From an uncultured Pseudomonadota bacterium (GTDB taxonomy: Bacteria > Pseudomonadota > Gammaproteobacteria > Burkholderiales > Rhodocyclaceae): a DNA stretch of 32,193 nt. Both the position numbers and the translations under genes were made by a program. Positions within the stretch are counted from its first letter, which is position 1. Every line of letters begins with the position of its first letter. Positions 1 through 8,105 of the stretch are shown here, one piece after another. The stretch spans positions 1 through 32,193 of the forward strand of contig CAJBDJ010000032.1 of the NCBI GenBank assembly GCA_903951825.1. The letters run 5' to 3'. Under the pieces are notes generated by a model, which saw only the letters and a list, made by a program, of their open reading frames with translations, was not told the DNA's origin and did not search any database.

Positions 1-140
1 AAAAGCCGCGAGGCTACCTTTAACTATTCATGCAACATCTTCCGCATCGGTCACGTTCAGCGCGAAATCGCGGTCACGCTTTCGTGAAACAACGGTCACG
101 CTTCGGCGAAATCACCGGTCACGATGACGCGAAATACGCA
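1..140. mobile_element. Terminus of an IS21-like insertion sequence (partial)
   Basis: The first 140 bases carry the tandem terminal repeats that I associate with IS21-family (IstA/IstB) elements. Units starting with CGGTCACG and containing GAAA(T) recur at about 48, 71, 93 and 116. The element would end near 140, where the sequence reads GAAATACGCA, so its outer end on the other strand is TGCGTATTTC. No transposase gene is visible, because the body lies left of the window. Which end this is, and the orientation of istAB, cannot be decided. The family call rests on remembered repeat architecture, not on a database match. Confidence 0.6.
48..138. repeat. Four tandem ~23-bp IS terminal repeats
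   Basis: Four imperfect units lie at 48-70, 71-92, 93-115 and 116-138, with periods of 23, 22 and 23 bp. All share CGGTCACG at the start and GAAA(T) about 16 bp later. In IS21-type elements such multiple terminal repeats are transposase-binding sites. The last unit is the one next to the host sequence. Confidence 0.75.
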
Positions 141-153
141 CCAAGGTCAAGCC

Positions 154-462
154 GTGAGCTATCGCGTGCGGTTTACAGAAGCCGCCGAGAACGACCTGAT
201 CAGGCTATATCAATTCATCTTGGCTCAAGACGATACCAATTGGGCTTTGGCGACAAGGGCACTCGACGCCATCAAGCACGCCATCCGCAGCCTGGAAGGC
301 TCACCGTTCAGCTACCGAAAAGCGGATTCGGCCAATCCCTTCCTGCGCGAACTGATCATTCCCTTCGGCGCTTCCGGCTACGTCGCGCTTTTCGAGATTG
401 AGGATGAACAGACAGTCACAATTCTGGCAGTTCGACACCAGCGTGAAGATGATTACCACTGA
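154..462 (+). CDS. ParE/RelE-family toxin, antitoxin partner destroyed
   Basis: This encodes a small (102-residue) basic protein of the ParE/RelE toxin superfamily. The N-terminus (SYRVRFTEAAENDLIRLYQF) and the C-terminal EDEQTVTILAVRHQREDDYH, with the typical strand followed by R-H-x-R, fit ParE-like plasmid-stabilisation toxins. Members act on gyrase (ParE) or on ribosome-bound mRNA (RelE), and the sequence does not show which. I chose the GTG at 154 because it overlaps a TGA (155-157) closing another frame, the usual antitoxin-to-toxin junction. An in-frame ATG at 124 lies inside the IS terminal repeat and would add ten unrelated residues. The frame that ends at 157 keeps only K-V-K-P-stop before running into the IS end, so the antitoxin gene has been removed or separated by the insertion. 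Expression of the orphan toxin is uncertain. Confidence 0.75.
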   Translation: MSYRVRFTEAAENDLIRLYQFILAQDDTNWALATRALDAIKHAIRSLEGSPFSYRKADSANPFLRELIIPFGASGYVALFEIEDEQTVTILAVRHQREDDYH

Positions 463-764
463 GACACCTGCCTGTAGACAAATCGTCTCTCCCTTTGATT
501 CATTGGCTCTCAAATACCTGACCCGCATGAACTGGTGCGCCACCCCCTCCGCGGGAAAGCTGTCGAAACAAGCCTTCGACCTGCTCAAACGCCGCCACCC
601 CGGCTCGCGCGAAGCGCAAACCACGAAATACTGGTTCAAGCCGCGCAGCTAAAACCGTAACCGCCCAGCCAGCGCGTCAGCCCCCACAAAAAAGCCCCCG
701 CCGTTTCCGACAGGGGCTTTTTCATATTGCTACGGTCAACCGGAAATTCCGGCCGAAATCAAAA
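463..764. other. Low-information intergenic stretch with a short ORF and a terminator
   Basis: These ~300 bases hold no recognisable complete gene. One open frame (524-652, plus, 42 codons from ATG) encodes a basic peptide ending in YWFKPRS. It has no convincing start signal and matches nothing I recognise, so it may be the remnant of a gene decayed next to the insertion sequence. The only clear element is the hairpin at 688-722. Confidence 0.4.
688..722. terminator. Bidirectional rho-independent terminator
   Basis: Arms AAAAAAGCCCC (688-698) and GGGGCTTTTT (713-722) form a GC stem flanked by A and T runs, so it can act on either strand. On the minus strand it lies 40 bp past the acnB stop and would end that transcript. 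On the plus strand it would insulate the toxin region. Confidence 0.8.
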
Positions 765-3353
765 TTACATTTCGACCGTCGCCGCCACTTCGACAAACTC
801 CGGAATCTGGTCGAAGTTCATATAACGATAGACGTCAGCTGCCTTGGCGTTCACCAGTTTGATCTGCTCCATGTATTCCGCAACGGTCACGATGCGGCCG
901 GCCAGGGCGCACATGGCGGCCAGTTCGGCGGAGCCGAGATAAACCTGGGTGTCGATACCGAGGCGATTGGGGAAGTTGCGGGTCGAGGTGGAAATCGCGG
1001 TGGAACCCTTGCGGATTTGCGCCTGGTTGCCCATACACAGCGAACAGCCGGGCATTTCCATGCGCGCGCCGGACTTGCCGAGGACGCCGTAGTAGCCTTC
1101 TTCGGTCAGGATCAGCGCATCCATCTTGGTCGGCGGAGCGATCCACAGACGGGTCGGGATGTCCGACTTGCCTTCGAGCACCTTACCGGCGGCACGGAAG
1201 TGGCCGATGTTGGTCATGCAGGAACCGATGAAGACTTCGTCGATCTTGGCACCGGCGACTTCGGACAGAATCTTCACATCATCGGGATCGTTCGGGCAGG
1301 CGAGGATCGGCTCGGTGACTTCGGCGAGGTCAATTTCAATCACGGCGGCGTACTGGGCGTTGGCGTCAGCCTTGAGCAACGTGCCGTTGGCGATCCAGTC
1401 TTCCATGGCGTTGATGCGGCGCTTGAGGGTGCGGGCATCGGCGTAGCCTTCGGCGATCATCCACTTCATCAGGGTGATGTTCGAACGCATGTACTCGACC
1501 ATCGGCTCCTTGTTCAGGGCGACGGCACAGGCAGCAGCCGAACGCTCGGCAGCGGCGTCGGAGAGCTCGAACGCCTGTTCGACCTTGAGATTCGGCAAGC
1601 CTTCAATTTCCAGGATACGGCCGGAGAAGACGTTTTTCTTGCCCTTTTTCTCGACCGTCAGCAGACCGGCCTTGATGGCGTAGAGCGGAATGGCATTGAC
1701 CAGGTCGCGCAGGGTAATGCCCGGTTGCATTTCGCCCTTGAAGCGGACGAGCACCGATTCCGGCATATCCAACGGCATGACGCCGGTGGCGGCGGCAAAG
1801 GCGACGAGGCCGGAGCCGGCCGGGAAGGAAATGCCAATCGGGAAGCGGGTGTGCGAGTCGCCGCCGGTGCCGACGGTATCGGGCAGCAACAAGCGGTTCA
1901 ACCAGGAGTGAATAACGCCATCGCCGGGGCGCAGCGAGACGCCACCGCGGGTGCTGATGAAGGCCGGCAGTTCACGGTGCATACGGACATCGACCAGCTT
2001 CGGATAGGCGGCTGTGTGGCAGAAGGACTGCATGACGAGGTCGGCGGAGAAGCCGAGGCAGGCCAGATCCTTCAGTTCGTCGCGGGTCATCGGGCCGGTG
2101 GTGTCTTGCGAACCGACGGTAGTCATCTTCGGCTCGCAGTAGGTACCGGGCAGGATGCCGGTGACGCCACAGGCCTTGCCGACCATTTTTTGCGCCAGCG
2201 AATAAGCCTTGCCGTCGTCAACCGGGTTTTGCGGCAGGCGGAACAGGGTGCTTTGCGGCAAACCGAGAAATTCGCGTGCCTTGGTCGTCAGACCGCGGCC
2301 GATGATCAGGGGAATCCGGCCGCCGGCGCGCACTTCGTCGAGAATAACCAGAGTCTTGAGTTGCGATTCGGCGATGGTGTTGCCGTTCTTGAGAGCCGTC
2401 ACTTTACCGGTGGCCTGATCGACTTTCAGCTCGATCTCGTCGCCCATGTCCATCTGACCGGCATCGATTTCAATCGGCAGGGCGCCGGCATCTTCCATGG
2501 TATTGAAGAAAATTGGGGCGATTTTGGAACCGAGACAAAAACCGCCAAAACGCTTGTTCGGCACAAACGGAATATCCTCGCCGGTGAACCACAGCACCGA
2601 GTTGGTGGCGGATTTGCGGGAGGAACCGGTACCGACCACGTCGCCAACATAAGCGATCAGGTTGCCTTTTTTGGCCAGGGCTTCGAGTTGCTTGATCGGG
2701 CCGCGGGCACCGGCTTCGTCCGGCTCGATACCCGGACGCGGATTTTTCAGCATGGCCAGCGCGTGCAGCGGAATGTCGGGACGCGACCAGGCGTCCGGCG
2801 CCGGCGACAGGTCGTCGGTATTGGTTTCGCCGGTGACCTTGAAAACAGTCAGCTTCTGCGAAGCCGGGACTTCCGGGCGCGAAGTAAACCACTCGGCATC
2901 GGCCCAGGATTGCATGACCGCCTTGGCGTTGGCATTGCCGGCCTTGGCCAGTTCGGCGACGTCGTGAAAGAAATCGAAAACCAGCAGGGTCTTTTTGAGA
3001 CCTTCGGCGGCGACGGCACCGACGGCGCCATCAGCCAGCAAATCAATCAGCGGCTTGACGTTGAAACCACCGAGCATGGTGCCCAGCAGTTCGGTGGCTT
3101 TTTCCTTCGAAATCAGCGCGCAGGCTTCTTCACCCTTGGCGACCTTGGCGAGAAACTCGGCTTTGACCCTGGCGGCATCATCGACACCGGCTGGCACGCG
3201 ATAGGTGATCAGCTCGACGAGGGCGGCTTCTTCACCCTTTGGCGGATTCTTCAGCAGGGCGACCAGTTCGGTGGTCTGTGGCTTGGACAGGGGCAGCGGG
3301 GGGATACCGAGGGCTGCACGCTCTGCTACATGGGCGCGATAGGCTTCAAGCAC
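765..3353 (-). CDS. acnB: Aconitate hydratase B
   Basis: AcnB is the cytoplasmic TCA-cycle aconitase that converts citrate to isocitrate; in many proteobacteria it also handles 2-methylcitrate chemistry. The protein is about 862 residues, close to the usual ~865. It has the AcnB-specific N-terminal HEAT-like domain ([20 protein letters not shown]), followed by the swivel domain and the catalytic domains. The 4Fe-4S cysteines are visible as GSCMTN and, further on, CSLCMGNQ. I chose the GTG at 3353, which has a strong AAAGGAAG ribosome-binding site just upstream. An in-frame ATG at 3449 would add 32 residues unlike the family. The gene is monocistronic: its own upstream promoter region is AT-rich, and a terminator lies beyond the stop. 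The family assignment is secure. Confidence 0.97.
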   Translation of the reverse strand: MLEAYRAHVAERAALGIPPLPLSKPQTTELVALLKNPPKGEEAALVELITYRVPAGVDDAARVKAEFLAKVAKGEEACALISKEKATELLGTMLGGFNVKPLIDLLADGAVGAVAAEGLKKTLLVFDFFHDVAELAKAGNANAKAVMQSWADAEWFTSRPEVPASQKLTVFKVTGETNTDDLSPAPDAWSRPDIPLHALAMLKNPRPGIEPDEAGARGPIKQLEALAKKGNLIAYVGDVVGTGSSRKSATNSVLWFTGEDIPFVPNKRFGGFCLGSKIAPIFFNTMEDAGALPIEIDAGQMDMGDEIELKVDQATGKVTALKNGNTIAESQLKTLVILDEVRAGGRIPLIIGRGLTTKAREFLGLPQSTLFRLPQNPVDDGKAYSLAQKMVGKACGVTGILPGTYCEPKMTTVGSQDTTGPMTRDELKDLACLGFSADLVMQSFCHTAAYPKLVDVRMHRELPAFISTRGGVSLRPGDGVIHSWLNRLLLPDTVGTGGDSHTRFPIGISFPAGSGLVAFAAATGVMPLDMPESVLVRFKGEMQPGITLRDLVNAIPLYAIKAGLLTVEKKGKKNVFSGRILEIEGLPNLKVEQAFELSDAAAERSAAACAVALNKEPMVEYMRSNITLMKWMIAEGYADARTLKRRINAMEDWIANGTLLKADANAQYAAVIEIDLAEVTEPILACPNDPDDVKILSEVAGAKIDEVFIGSCMTNIGHFRAAGKVLEGKSDIPTRLWIAPPTKMDALILTEEGYYGVLGKSGARMEMPGCSLCMGNQAQIRKGSTAISTSTRNFPNRLGIDTQVYLGSAELAAMCALAGRIVTVAEYMEQIKLVNAKAADVYRYMNFDQIPEFVEVAATVEM

Positions 3354-3468
3354 GGCGACTTCCTTTCGTAAGAACTTGCGTAGGAAAACAGCTATTTTAG
3401 GACTGTGGCGACGGCTGATTGGTTCGGCAAAACACAGGTTTTCAAGCAACGCCTCACAAGTCTTCTAT

Positions 3469-3496
3469 ATTATATCTTTTCTAAAAATAATTGCTA
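3469..3496 (-). promoter_or_regulatory. Probable acnB promoter
   Basis: On the minus strand a perfect TATAAT (3474-3469) follows a weak TAGCAA (3496-3491) at 16-bp spacing, inside the only AT-rich patch of the 216-bp gap between ykgJ-like and acnB. Transcription would start near 3462 and give a leader of about 110 nt. The rest of the gap (3354-3569) shows no gene. The -10 is good; the -35 is poor. Confidence 0.45.
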
Positions 3497-3569
3497 TTGA
3501 CTGACGACGGTGATTCGCGCTTTGCGGCCTTCTTGAGCAGCATCAACGGCGGCGCATCGCCGAGACAGC

Positions 3570-3902
3570 TCAGCGCTGTGCGTCATTTACCAGCCGCTCC
3601 AGCCCGCAGCGTTGGCGGGCGCGGTTGCAGGCGTCGTGCTGCGTATCGAACTCCCGGCACGGCGAAGGTCGTTGCGCATATATGCGACAACTGACCTGAC
3701 GACCGATTTCTCCGCTCAAGGCCACGCAGCGCGGCTCCCTGGCATCGGTTCCGGCCATGCGCACGAGTCTTGCCGTGAGCGGCACGGTCATTTCCGGCGG
3801 CACGCCGGTGTCCCAGGGAAAGGCGCCGCCGACCAGTTCAGCCGAATGAAAATCGACACGAAAACTCACGCAACAGGCACCGCAGGTTTGACAGACCGTC
3901 AT
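3570..3902 (-). CDS. YkgJ-family cysteine-cluster protein
   Basis: A 110-residue protein with an N-terminal C-x2-C-x2-CC cluster (MTVCQTCGACC) and further cysteines in EPRCVAL, VSCRIYAQRPSPC, DACNRARQRC. This is the pattern of the YkgJ/UPF0153 family, thought to bind zinc or an Fe-S cluster; its biochemical role is unknown. I start it at the ATG at 3902, which overlaps the trmB stop as ATGA, rather than the ATG at 3926 inside trmB. It is the last gene of the overlapping dusC-trmB-ykgJ set. The association with two tRNA-modification genes may be only operonic. No terminator is evident after it. Confidence 0.8.
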   Translation of the reverse strand: MTVCQTCGACCVSFRVDFHSAELVGGAFPWDTGVPPEMTVPLTARLVRMAGTDAREPRCVALSGEIGRQVSCRIYAQRPSPCREFDTQHDACNRARQRCGLERLVNDAQR

Positions 3903-4564
3903 CGTAAATCGACCCGGCAGCGCCACAACAAATGCCCGGAAGCGAGATATTTTTGCTCGAAGGGCGTCATCGGGTCGTCGGTTTCATAGGCTTCGACAAG
4001 CACCGTCTGGCCGCTCAATTGCGTCAGCGCCAAGGCCATTTCTTCTATGTAAATCGGCCAGTTGCTGCGGCATTCGAGTTTGCCACCCAAGGCCAGCCAG
4101 CTCGGAAAAACCGCATGGCCGTGCCAGCGCCGCGCCAGATGGCCGATTTTCGGCCACGGATTCGGGTAAAGGTTGTAATGGCGGGCAAGTTTGACGCCAC
4201 GCGCTACCAGCAGTCGCCAGAAATCGACGAGGTCGGCGCGAACCAGAACGGCGTTAGCCGGCAGCGGCAGGGGCTTGCCGCGATTGATGCGGTCAAGCGA
4301 CTGATCGACGCCAATAACGAAATGCTCGGGGAAACGCTCGGCGAGGCGCCGGGTGCTCCAGCCAACGCCGCAACCGGCATCGAGAATCAGCGGCGCGGCT
4401 GGCTGCCGCTTCTCGTAACTCGACATCACCGCGCTAAAGGCCTCAAGGTTGTAATCCGCCATCGGCTTGCGAAAGGGGTGCGCGATGTGGCGCTGCACCA
4501 AGGCACTCAGATCGCCATGCGGCGCGCTCTGCGCACTGCTGATCAGGCGTGAATTCCCGCTCAT
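3899..4564 (-). CDS. TrmB-like tRNA (guanine-N7)-methyltransferase
   Basis: A 221-residue class I SAM-dependent methyltransferase. The SAM-binding loop is LILDAGCGVGWSTRRLAERF (residues ~59-78), with the acidic IGVDQS strand after it. The later NLYPNPWPK motif (131-139) and DDPMTPFEQKYLASGH (196-211) correspond to the DPWPK and TxFE motifs of TrmB, which makes m7G46 in tRNA variable loops. The match is to a TrmB-like branch rather than the classical enzyme: NPWPK replaces DPWPK, and the basic stretch that follows is different. It overlaps dusC upstream (ATGA at 4561-4564) and ykgJ-like downstream, so translation is coupled. The neighbouring dihydrouridine synthase supports a tRNA-modification role. 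Substrate position is inferred. Confidence 0.75.
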   Translation of the reverse strand: MSGNSRLISSAQSAPHGDLSALVQRHIAHPFRKPMADYNLEAFSAVMSSYEKRQPAAPLILDAGCGVGWSTRRLAERFPEHFVIGVDQSLDRINRGKPLPLPANAVLVRADLVDFWRLLVARGVKLARHYNLYPNPWPKIGHLARRWHGHAVFPSWLALGGKLECRSNWPIYIEEMALALTQLSGQTVLVEAYETDDPMTPFEQKYLASGHLLWRCRVDLR

Positions 4565-5523
4565 GCGACGACGACCGGCAAGCCGTCAAGAACACCCGCC
4601 TCGACAAGTAGCGCATCAATCGCCACCGCCTCGCTGAGCGGGCGCACGCGCTGATAGAGGGTTTCCGCTTGCGGATAATTGCGCCGCAGCAAGGCCAGCC
4701 ACTGCTTGAGGCGCCCGCCGGCGTGTGCCGCCACAACCTGGCGGCGCACGCCCAGCCAGTAGGCGGCAAGCCCCTCATTGATTTCAGCCCAGCCACCCAC
4801 TGCATCGCCGCGCACGCGGCGGGCGAGCAGCGGGTCGGCAATCGCCCCGCGCCCGAGCATGATGTCGGCACAACCGGTTTCCTGCTGGCAACGGGCAAAG
4901 TCTGCCAGCGTCCACACTTCGCCGTTGGCAATCAGCGGGATAGTCAGCGCGGCGCGCACCGTGGCTATCCAATCCCAACGCGCCGGCGGGCGGTAGCCAT
5001 CGAGCTTGGTACGGCCATGGACGATCAACTCGTCAATGCCGGCAGCCTGCAAAGCCTGCGCACAATCGACCGCGCGGCTGGTGTCGTTGATCCCGAGGCG
5101 CATTTTTGCCGTAAACGGCGTGCTGAGCGAAACCACTGCACGCACCGCGCTGGCGATCTGGTAGAGCAACTCCGGCTCGCCAAGGAGTGCCGCGCCGCCG
5201 CGATGACGATTGACCGTTGGTGCCGGGCAACCAAAATTCAGATCGACCCCTGCCGGCTTCAAGCTCATCAGACGACGCGCGTTCTCGGCCATCAAGTACG
5301 GATCGGAGCCAAGCAACTGCACGCGCATCGGCGTTCCCGCCGCAGTCACGCCGCCATTGAGCAATTCCGGGCAAATGCGCTCGAAGGTCTTGGCCGGCAA
5401 AACATTCCCCGAAACCCGGACAAATTCGCAAATACCCCAGTCGTAACCGCCAATGCGCGTCAACACCCCGCGCAACAACGCGTCGGCGAGACCCTCCATC
5501 GGAGCAAGCAAAATGCGGGACAT
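4561..5523 (-). CDS. dusC: tRNA-dihydrouridine synthase (DusC type)
   Basis: An FMN-dependent enzyme that reduces uridine to dihydrouridine in tRNA; DusC acts on U16. The N-terminus MSRILLAPMEGLADALLR is typical of DusC, whereas DusA and DusB begin differently. The catalytic cysteine is C99 in DLNFGCPAPTVNRHRGG. The flavin/phosphate-binding KMRLG (~140) and VHGRTK motifs, followed by IANGEVWT and IMLGRGAIADP, are intact. Length is 320 residues, as expected. I chose the ATG at 5523; an upstream in-frame start at 5595 would overlap the divergent PIN gene and add a low-complexity basic leader. It is the first gene of the dusC-trmB-ykgJ overlap operon. Confidence 0.9.
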   Translation of the reverse strand: MSRILLAPMEGLADALLRGVLTRIGGYDWGICEFVRVSGNVLPAKTFERICPELLNGGVTAAGTPMRVQLLGSDPYLMAENARRLMSLKPAGVDLNFGCPAPTVNRHRGGAALLGEPELLYQIASAVRAVVSLSTPFTAKMRLGINDTSRAVDCAQALQAAGIDELIVHGRTKLDGYRPPARWDWIATVRAALTIPLIANGEVWTLADFARCQQETGCADIMLGRGAIADPLLARRVRGDAVGGWAEINEGLAAYWLGVRRQVVAAHAGGRLKQWLALLRRNYPQAETLYQRVRPLSEAVAIDALLVEAGVLDGLPVVVA

Positions 5524-5556
5524 GCGGCGTTCGGGGCGGCGTTGAAGAGCGGCAAT

Positions 5557-5562
5557 TATAAT
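5557..5562 (+). promoter_or_regulatory. Candidate -10 element directly before the PIN gene
   Basis: A perfect TATAAT ends 7 bases before the ATG at 5570. If used, transcription would begin at or next to the start codon, giving a leaderless or near-leaderless mRNA. No convincing -35 hexamer is present at 16-18 bp, and no ribosome-binding site precedes the ATG. Confidence 0.35.
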
Positions 5563-5569
5563 CGTTCCC

Positions 5570-6040
5570 ATGCTCCGCCTCGTTCTCGATACCAACGTCG
5601 TTCTCGACCTCTACCATTGGGCGAATAGCGATGCCGTGCCGATCATGGCGGCACTGGAAGCCGGGCAAATCACCTGCTTCGCCGACGCCAGCACACTCGA
5701 CGAGCTGCAACGGGTACTCACCTACCCACAGCTAAAAATGACGGCAGAAATGAGGATCGAGCGTTATCAGCGCTATTGCAATCTGGTTCAGCTGGTTGCC
5801 GCCGGACAGGCACCGCCGCTGCCGCGCTGCAAAGACCGCGACGACCAGAAATTTCTCGAACTCGCCGCCCGCTGCGCAGCGAACATTCTGGTCAGCAAAG
5901 ACAAGGCCTTACTCAAACTGCGCGGGCGGACGATGCTGGGATTTCAGATAATGAAGCCGGCAGCGGCTTCATTAATCATCGGATTGCAGCCTGCTGGCGA
6001 CCAGGCGCATCGGGAAAGCCAAGCCACACTCATTCTGTGA
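5570..6040 (+). CDS. PIN-domain protein, putative toxin component
   Basis: A 156-residue protein with a PIN ribonuclease fold. The N-terminus LRLVLDTNVVLDLYHW carries the first metal-binding Asp (D7). E45 (STLDELQRVL) and the CKDRDDQKFLELA segment (D89/D91) supply further acidic residues, and ILVSKDKALL (D111) is the last conserved site. This pattern matches the COG1569 'putative toxin-antitoxin component' group. PIN toxins cleave RNA, but the target here is unknown. No small antitoxin gene is adjacent: dusC diverges upstream and the next gene downstream is an amidohydrolase. It may therefore be solitary or have a non-toxin role. The C-terminal ~25 residues after FQIMKP are not part of the domain. 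Confidence 0.75.
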   Translation: MLRLVLDTNVVLDLYHWANSDAVPIMAALEAGQITCFADASTLDELQRVLTYPQLKMTAEMRIERYQRYCNLVQLVAAGQAPPLPRCKDRDDQKFLELAARCAANILVSKDKALLKLRGRTMLGFQIMKPAAASLIIGLQPAGDQAHRESQATLIL

Positions 6041-6098
6041 CAGCCATGCTCCTGAAATTCGGCTGATGTTTGCGGAGGCGCAACTGCAATTTTCAGCG

Positions 6099-6121
6099 CA
6101 CCCCGTTCAAAGAAAGGGGTG
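6099..6121. repeat. Small inverted repeat upstream of the amidohydrolase
   Basis: CACCCC (6099-6104) and GGGGTG (6116-6121) form a 6-bp stem with an 11-nt loop in the 136-bp gap between the PIN gene and the amidohydrolase. No T run follows, so it is a weak terminator candidate and could equally be part of a leader or operator. Confidence 0.3.
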
Positions 6122-6176
6122 AGAGACTTATCATCGCCCCACCCCAACATCCATGTTTGCCGGAGATTTGCAACTT

Positions 6177-8027
6177 ATGACGAACTCCCCCCTGTTCCTC
6201 GCCCGAATTGCGCTACTCGCCTTTGCCGGCTGCTTCATTGTGTTTCCGGCTGCTGCCAGCCCTCCAGTCACGGCCGATGCGATTTACCTGGGCGGCGATA
6301 TTGTCACGGTCAACGAACTGCAGCCCGGCGCCGAAGCGCTGGCGATCCGCAAGGGACGAATCATCGCTGTCGGATACCGCGATGAAGTGATGAAATTTCA
6401 AGGGAAAAACACCGTCATCAACGACTTGCAAGGTAAATCGCTGTTGCCGGGCTTTATTGACCCACATGGACACGTCTTCAACACCGGGATTCAGGCGGTG
6501 TCTGCAAACCTCTTGCCAAGACCCGATGGCGAAGTGAATGACCTAGATGAACTTCTGGCCAGGCTCAAATTATGGGCGGCCCAAAATCAGAAAATCACCC
6601 AAAAATATGGATGGATCATCGGCTTTGGCTATGACGACGCCCAGCTTAGGGAGCATCGCCATCCGACACGCGATGATCTTGACAAGATTTCACCTGACAT
6701 TCCAATTGTCATTGTTCATCAGTCCGGGCATATGGGTGTGATGAACTCCCGAGCATTGGCAATCGCCGGCATCAATAGCGCCTCCAAGGACGTCCAGGGC
6801 GGTTTGATTCGACGCCGTTTCGGGAGCAATGAGCCGAATGGCATTCTGGAAGAAGCGGCGTTTTTTGGCCCCTTATTCACTCTTCTGGGCAAACTGAGTC
6901 CAGATGCCAATCAAGCCGTGTTTGCTGCCGGCGTCAATCTCTACAAGCGCTTCGGATACACCACCGCTCAGGAAGGACGGGCTTCGGCCATTTCGGTGGC
7001 ATCAATGCAGACCGTCGCAAAAGCCGGAAAACTCGATATTGATGTCGTGGCCTATCCTGATATGACGGTCGCCCCCCACATCATCAAGGCGCCCTTGTGG
7101 TCGAAAAATTATCACCGCCATTTTCGTATCGGCGGCGCAAAATTAAGCCTTGATGGCTCACCGCAAGGCAAGACGGCATGGCTGACGCAGCCTTATTACG
7201 AGGCTCCCGAAGGGCAAACAGCTGATTACAAAGGGTATGCCCAATTCAAGGATGAGCAAGTCAATGACTTCATCGACCAGGCCTTCAAAAAACACTGGCA
7301 AATTCTGGCGCACGTCAATGGCGATGCCGCCATTGACCAGTTCATCAACGCTGTCCGCTTGGCCGAAAAGAAATATGGAAAGGCGGATCGGCGCCCGGTG
7401 GCCATCCATGGACAAACGACACGTCTGGATCAAATCGAAGCGTTCAAACAGCTGGGCATCATTCCATCGCTCTTCCCGATGCATACCTTTTACTGGGGTG
7501 ACTGGCACAACGACTCGGTATTGGGTCCCGAGCGCGCCGCCAATATTTCGCCGACCGGATGGGCGATTGATCGCAACATGGTATTCACTTCTCATCACGA
7601 TGCACCGGTCGCCATGCCTGATGCCATGCGGGTGATCGGTGCCACCGTCACGAGAGTTACACGGAGCGGCAAGGTGCTGGGGCCTGAACATCGAACCTCG
7701 CCTTTGACGGCGATTAAATCCCATACCTTGTGGTCGGCCTACCAGCACTTCGAGGAAAAATCGAAAGGTTCGCTTGAAGTTGGCAAGCTCGCCGATCTGG
7801 TGATCGTCGACAAAAATCCACTGAACATTGATCCGCTGGAAATCGCCAATATTCAAGTGCTGGAAACCATCAAGGAAGGCAAAACCGTTTATCGCCGCCA
7901 TTCAGGCCAGGCCAAACCGGCAGGCCTCTCCAGTTGCACTGAATCAGCGGCGTGCTTCAAGCTGGCCAGTTACACCCTCGGCAAAGCGGGTTGGATGCAT
8001 TCACACGAGCACGAGCACGAGCACTAA
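6177..8027 (+). CDS. Exported amidohydrolase family protein (YtcJ-like)
   Basis: A metal-dependent hydrolase of the amidohydrolase superfamily, Amidohydro_3/YtcJ type. The N-terminal region has a hydrophobic signal segment (LARIALLAFAGCFIVFPAAA), so the enzyme is probably periplasmic; a lipobox reading (FAGC) is poor. The beta-sandwich part (IYLGGDIVTVNE, ALAIRKGRIIAVG) is followed by the metal-binding GFIDPHGHVF, by HQSGHMGVMNS and ILAHVNGDAAID, and by a C-terminal LADLVIVDKNPL. The protein ends with histidines alternating with glutamates (HSHEHEHEHEH), a likely metal-binding tail. I prefer the ATG at 6177, preceded by GGAG (6162-6165), over the ATG at 6153, which has no such site. Base composition is somewhat less GC-rich than its neighbours, suggesting a different history. 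The substrate is unknown. Confidence 0.85.
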   Translation: MTNSPLFLARIALLAFAGCFIVFPAAASPPVTADAIYLGGDIVTVNELQPGAEALAIRKGRIIAVGYRDEVMKFQGKNTVINDLQGKSLLPGFIDPHGHVFNTGIQAVSANLLPRPDGEVNDLDELLARLKLWAAQNQKITQKYGWIIGFGYDDAQLREHRHPTRDDLDKISPDIPIVIVHQSGHMGVMNSRALAIAGINSASKDVQGGLIRRRFGSNEPNGILEEAAFFGPLFTLLGKLSPDANQAVFAAGVNLYKRFGYTTAQEGRASAISVASMQTVAKAGKLDIDVVAYPDMTVAPHIIKAPLWSKNYHRHFRIGGAKLSLDGSPQGKTAWLTQPYYEAPEGQTADYKGYAQFKDEQVNDFIDQAFKKHWQILAHVNGDAAIDQFINAVRLAEKKYGKADRRPVAIHGQTTRLDQIEAFKQLGIIPSLFPMHTFYWGDWHNDSVLGPERAANISPTGWAIDRNMVFTSHHDAPVAMPDAMRVIGATVTRVTRSGKVLGPEHRTSPLTAIKSHTLWSAYQHFEEKSKGSLEVGKLADLVIVDKNPLNIDPLEIANIQVLETIKEGKTVYRRHSGQAKPAGLSSCTESAACFKLASYTLGKAGWMHSHEHEHEH

Positions 8028-8049
8028 TCGCTACAGATTGAGCCAGAAG

Positions 8050-8072
8050 CGGCGCTACGGCCGGCGCCGTTT
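8050..8072. terminator. Weak hairpin between convergent genes
   Basis: CGGCGC (8050-8055) and GCGCCG (8064-8069) form a GC stem followed by only three Ts, within the 78-bp gap between the amidohydrolase and yaaA. It could end the plus-strand transcript, but the U tract is short. Confidence 0.35.
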
Positions 8073-8105
8073 GACGAGGCACGAGCGCAACGTCGGTGAT
8101 TCACC

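Noticed and set aside
30-401. 123-codon frame across the IS terminus and the toxin gene
   Set aside because: It runs through the terminal repeats and is rich in Arg/Ser, as expected from an off-frame reading; the toxin lies in another frame.
1017-3371. Very long plus-strand open frame (784 codons) opposite acnB
   Set aside because: It is a composition shadow: acnB on the minus strand matches a well-known family along its whole length, and the antisense translation has no recognisable domain.
3354-3449. N-terminal extension of AcnB from an ATG at 3449
   Set aside because: The 32 extra residues are not AcnB-like, while the GTG at 3353 has a strong ribosome-binding site and begins the family N-terminus.
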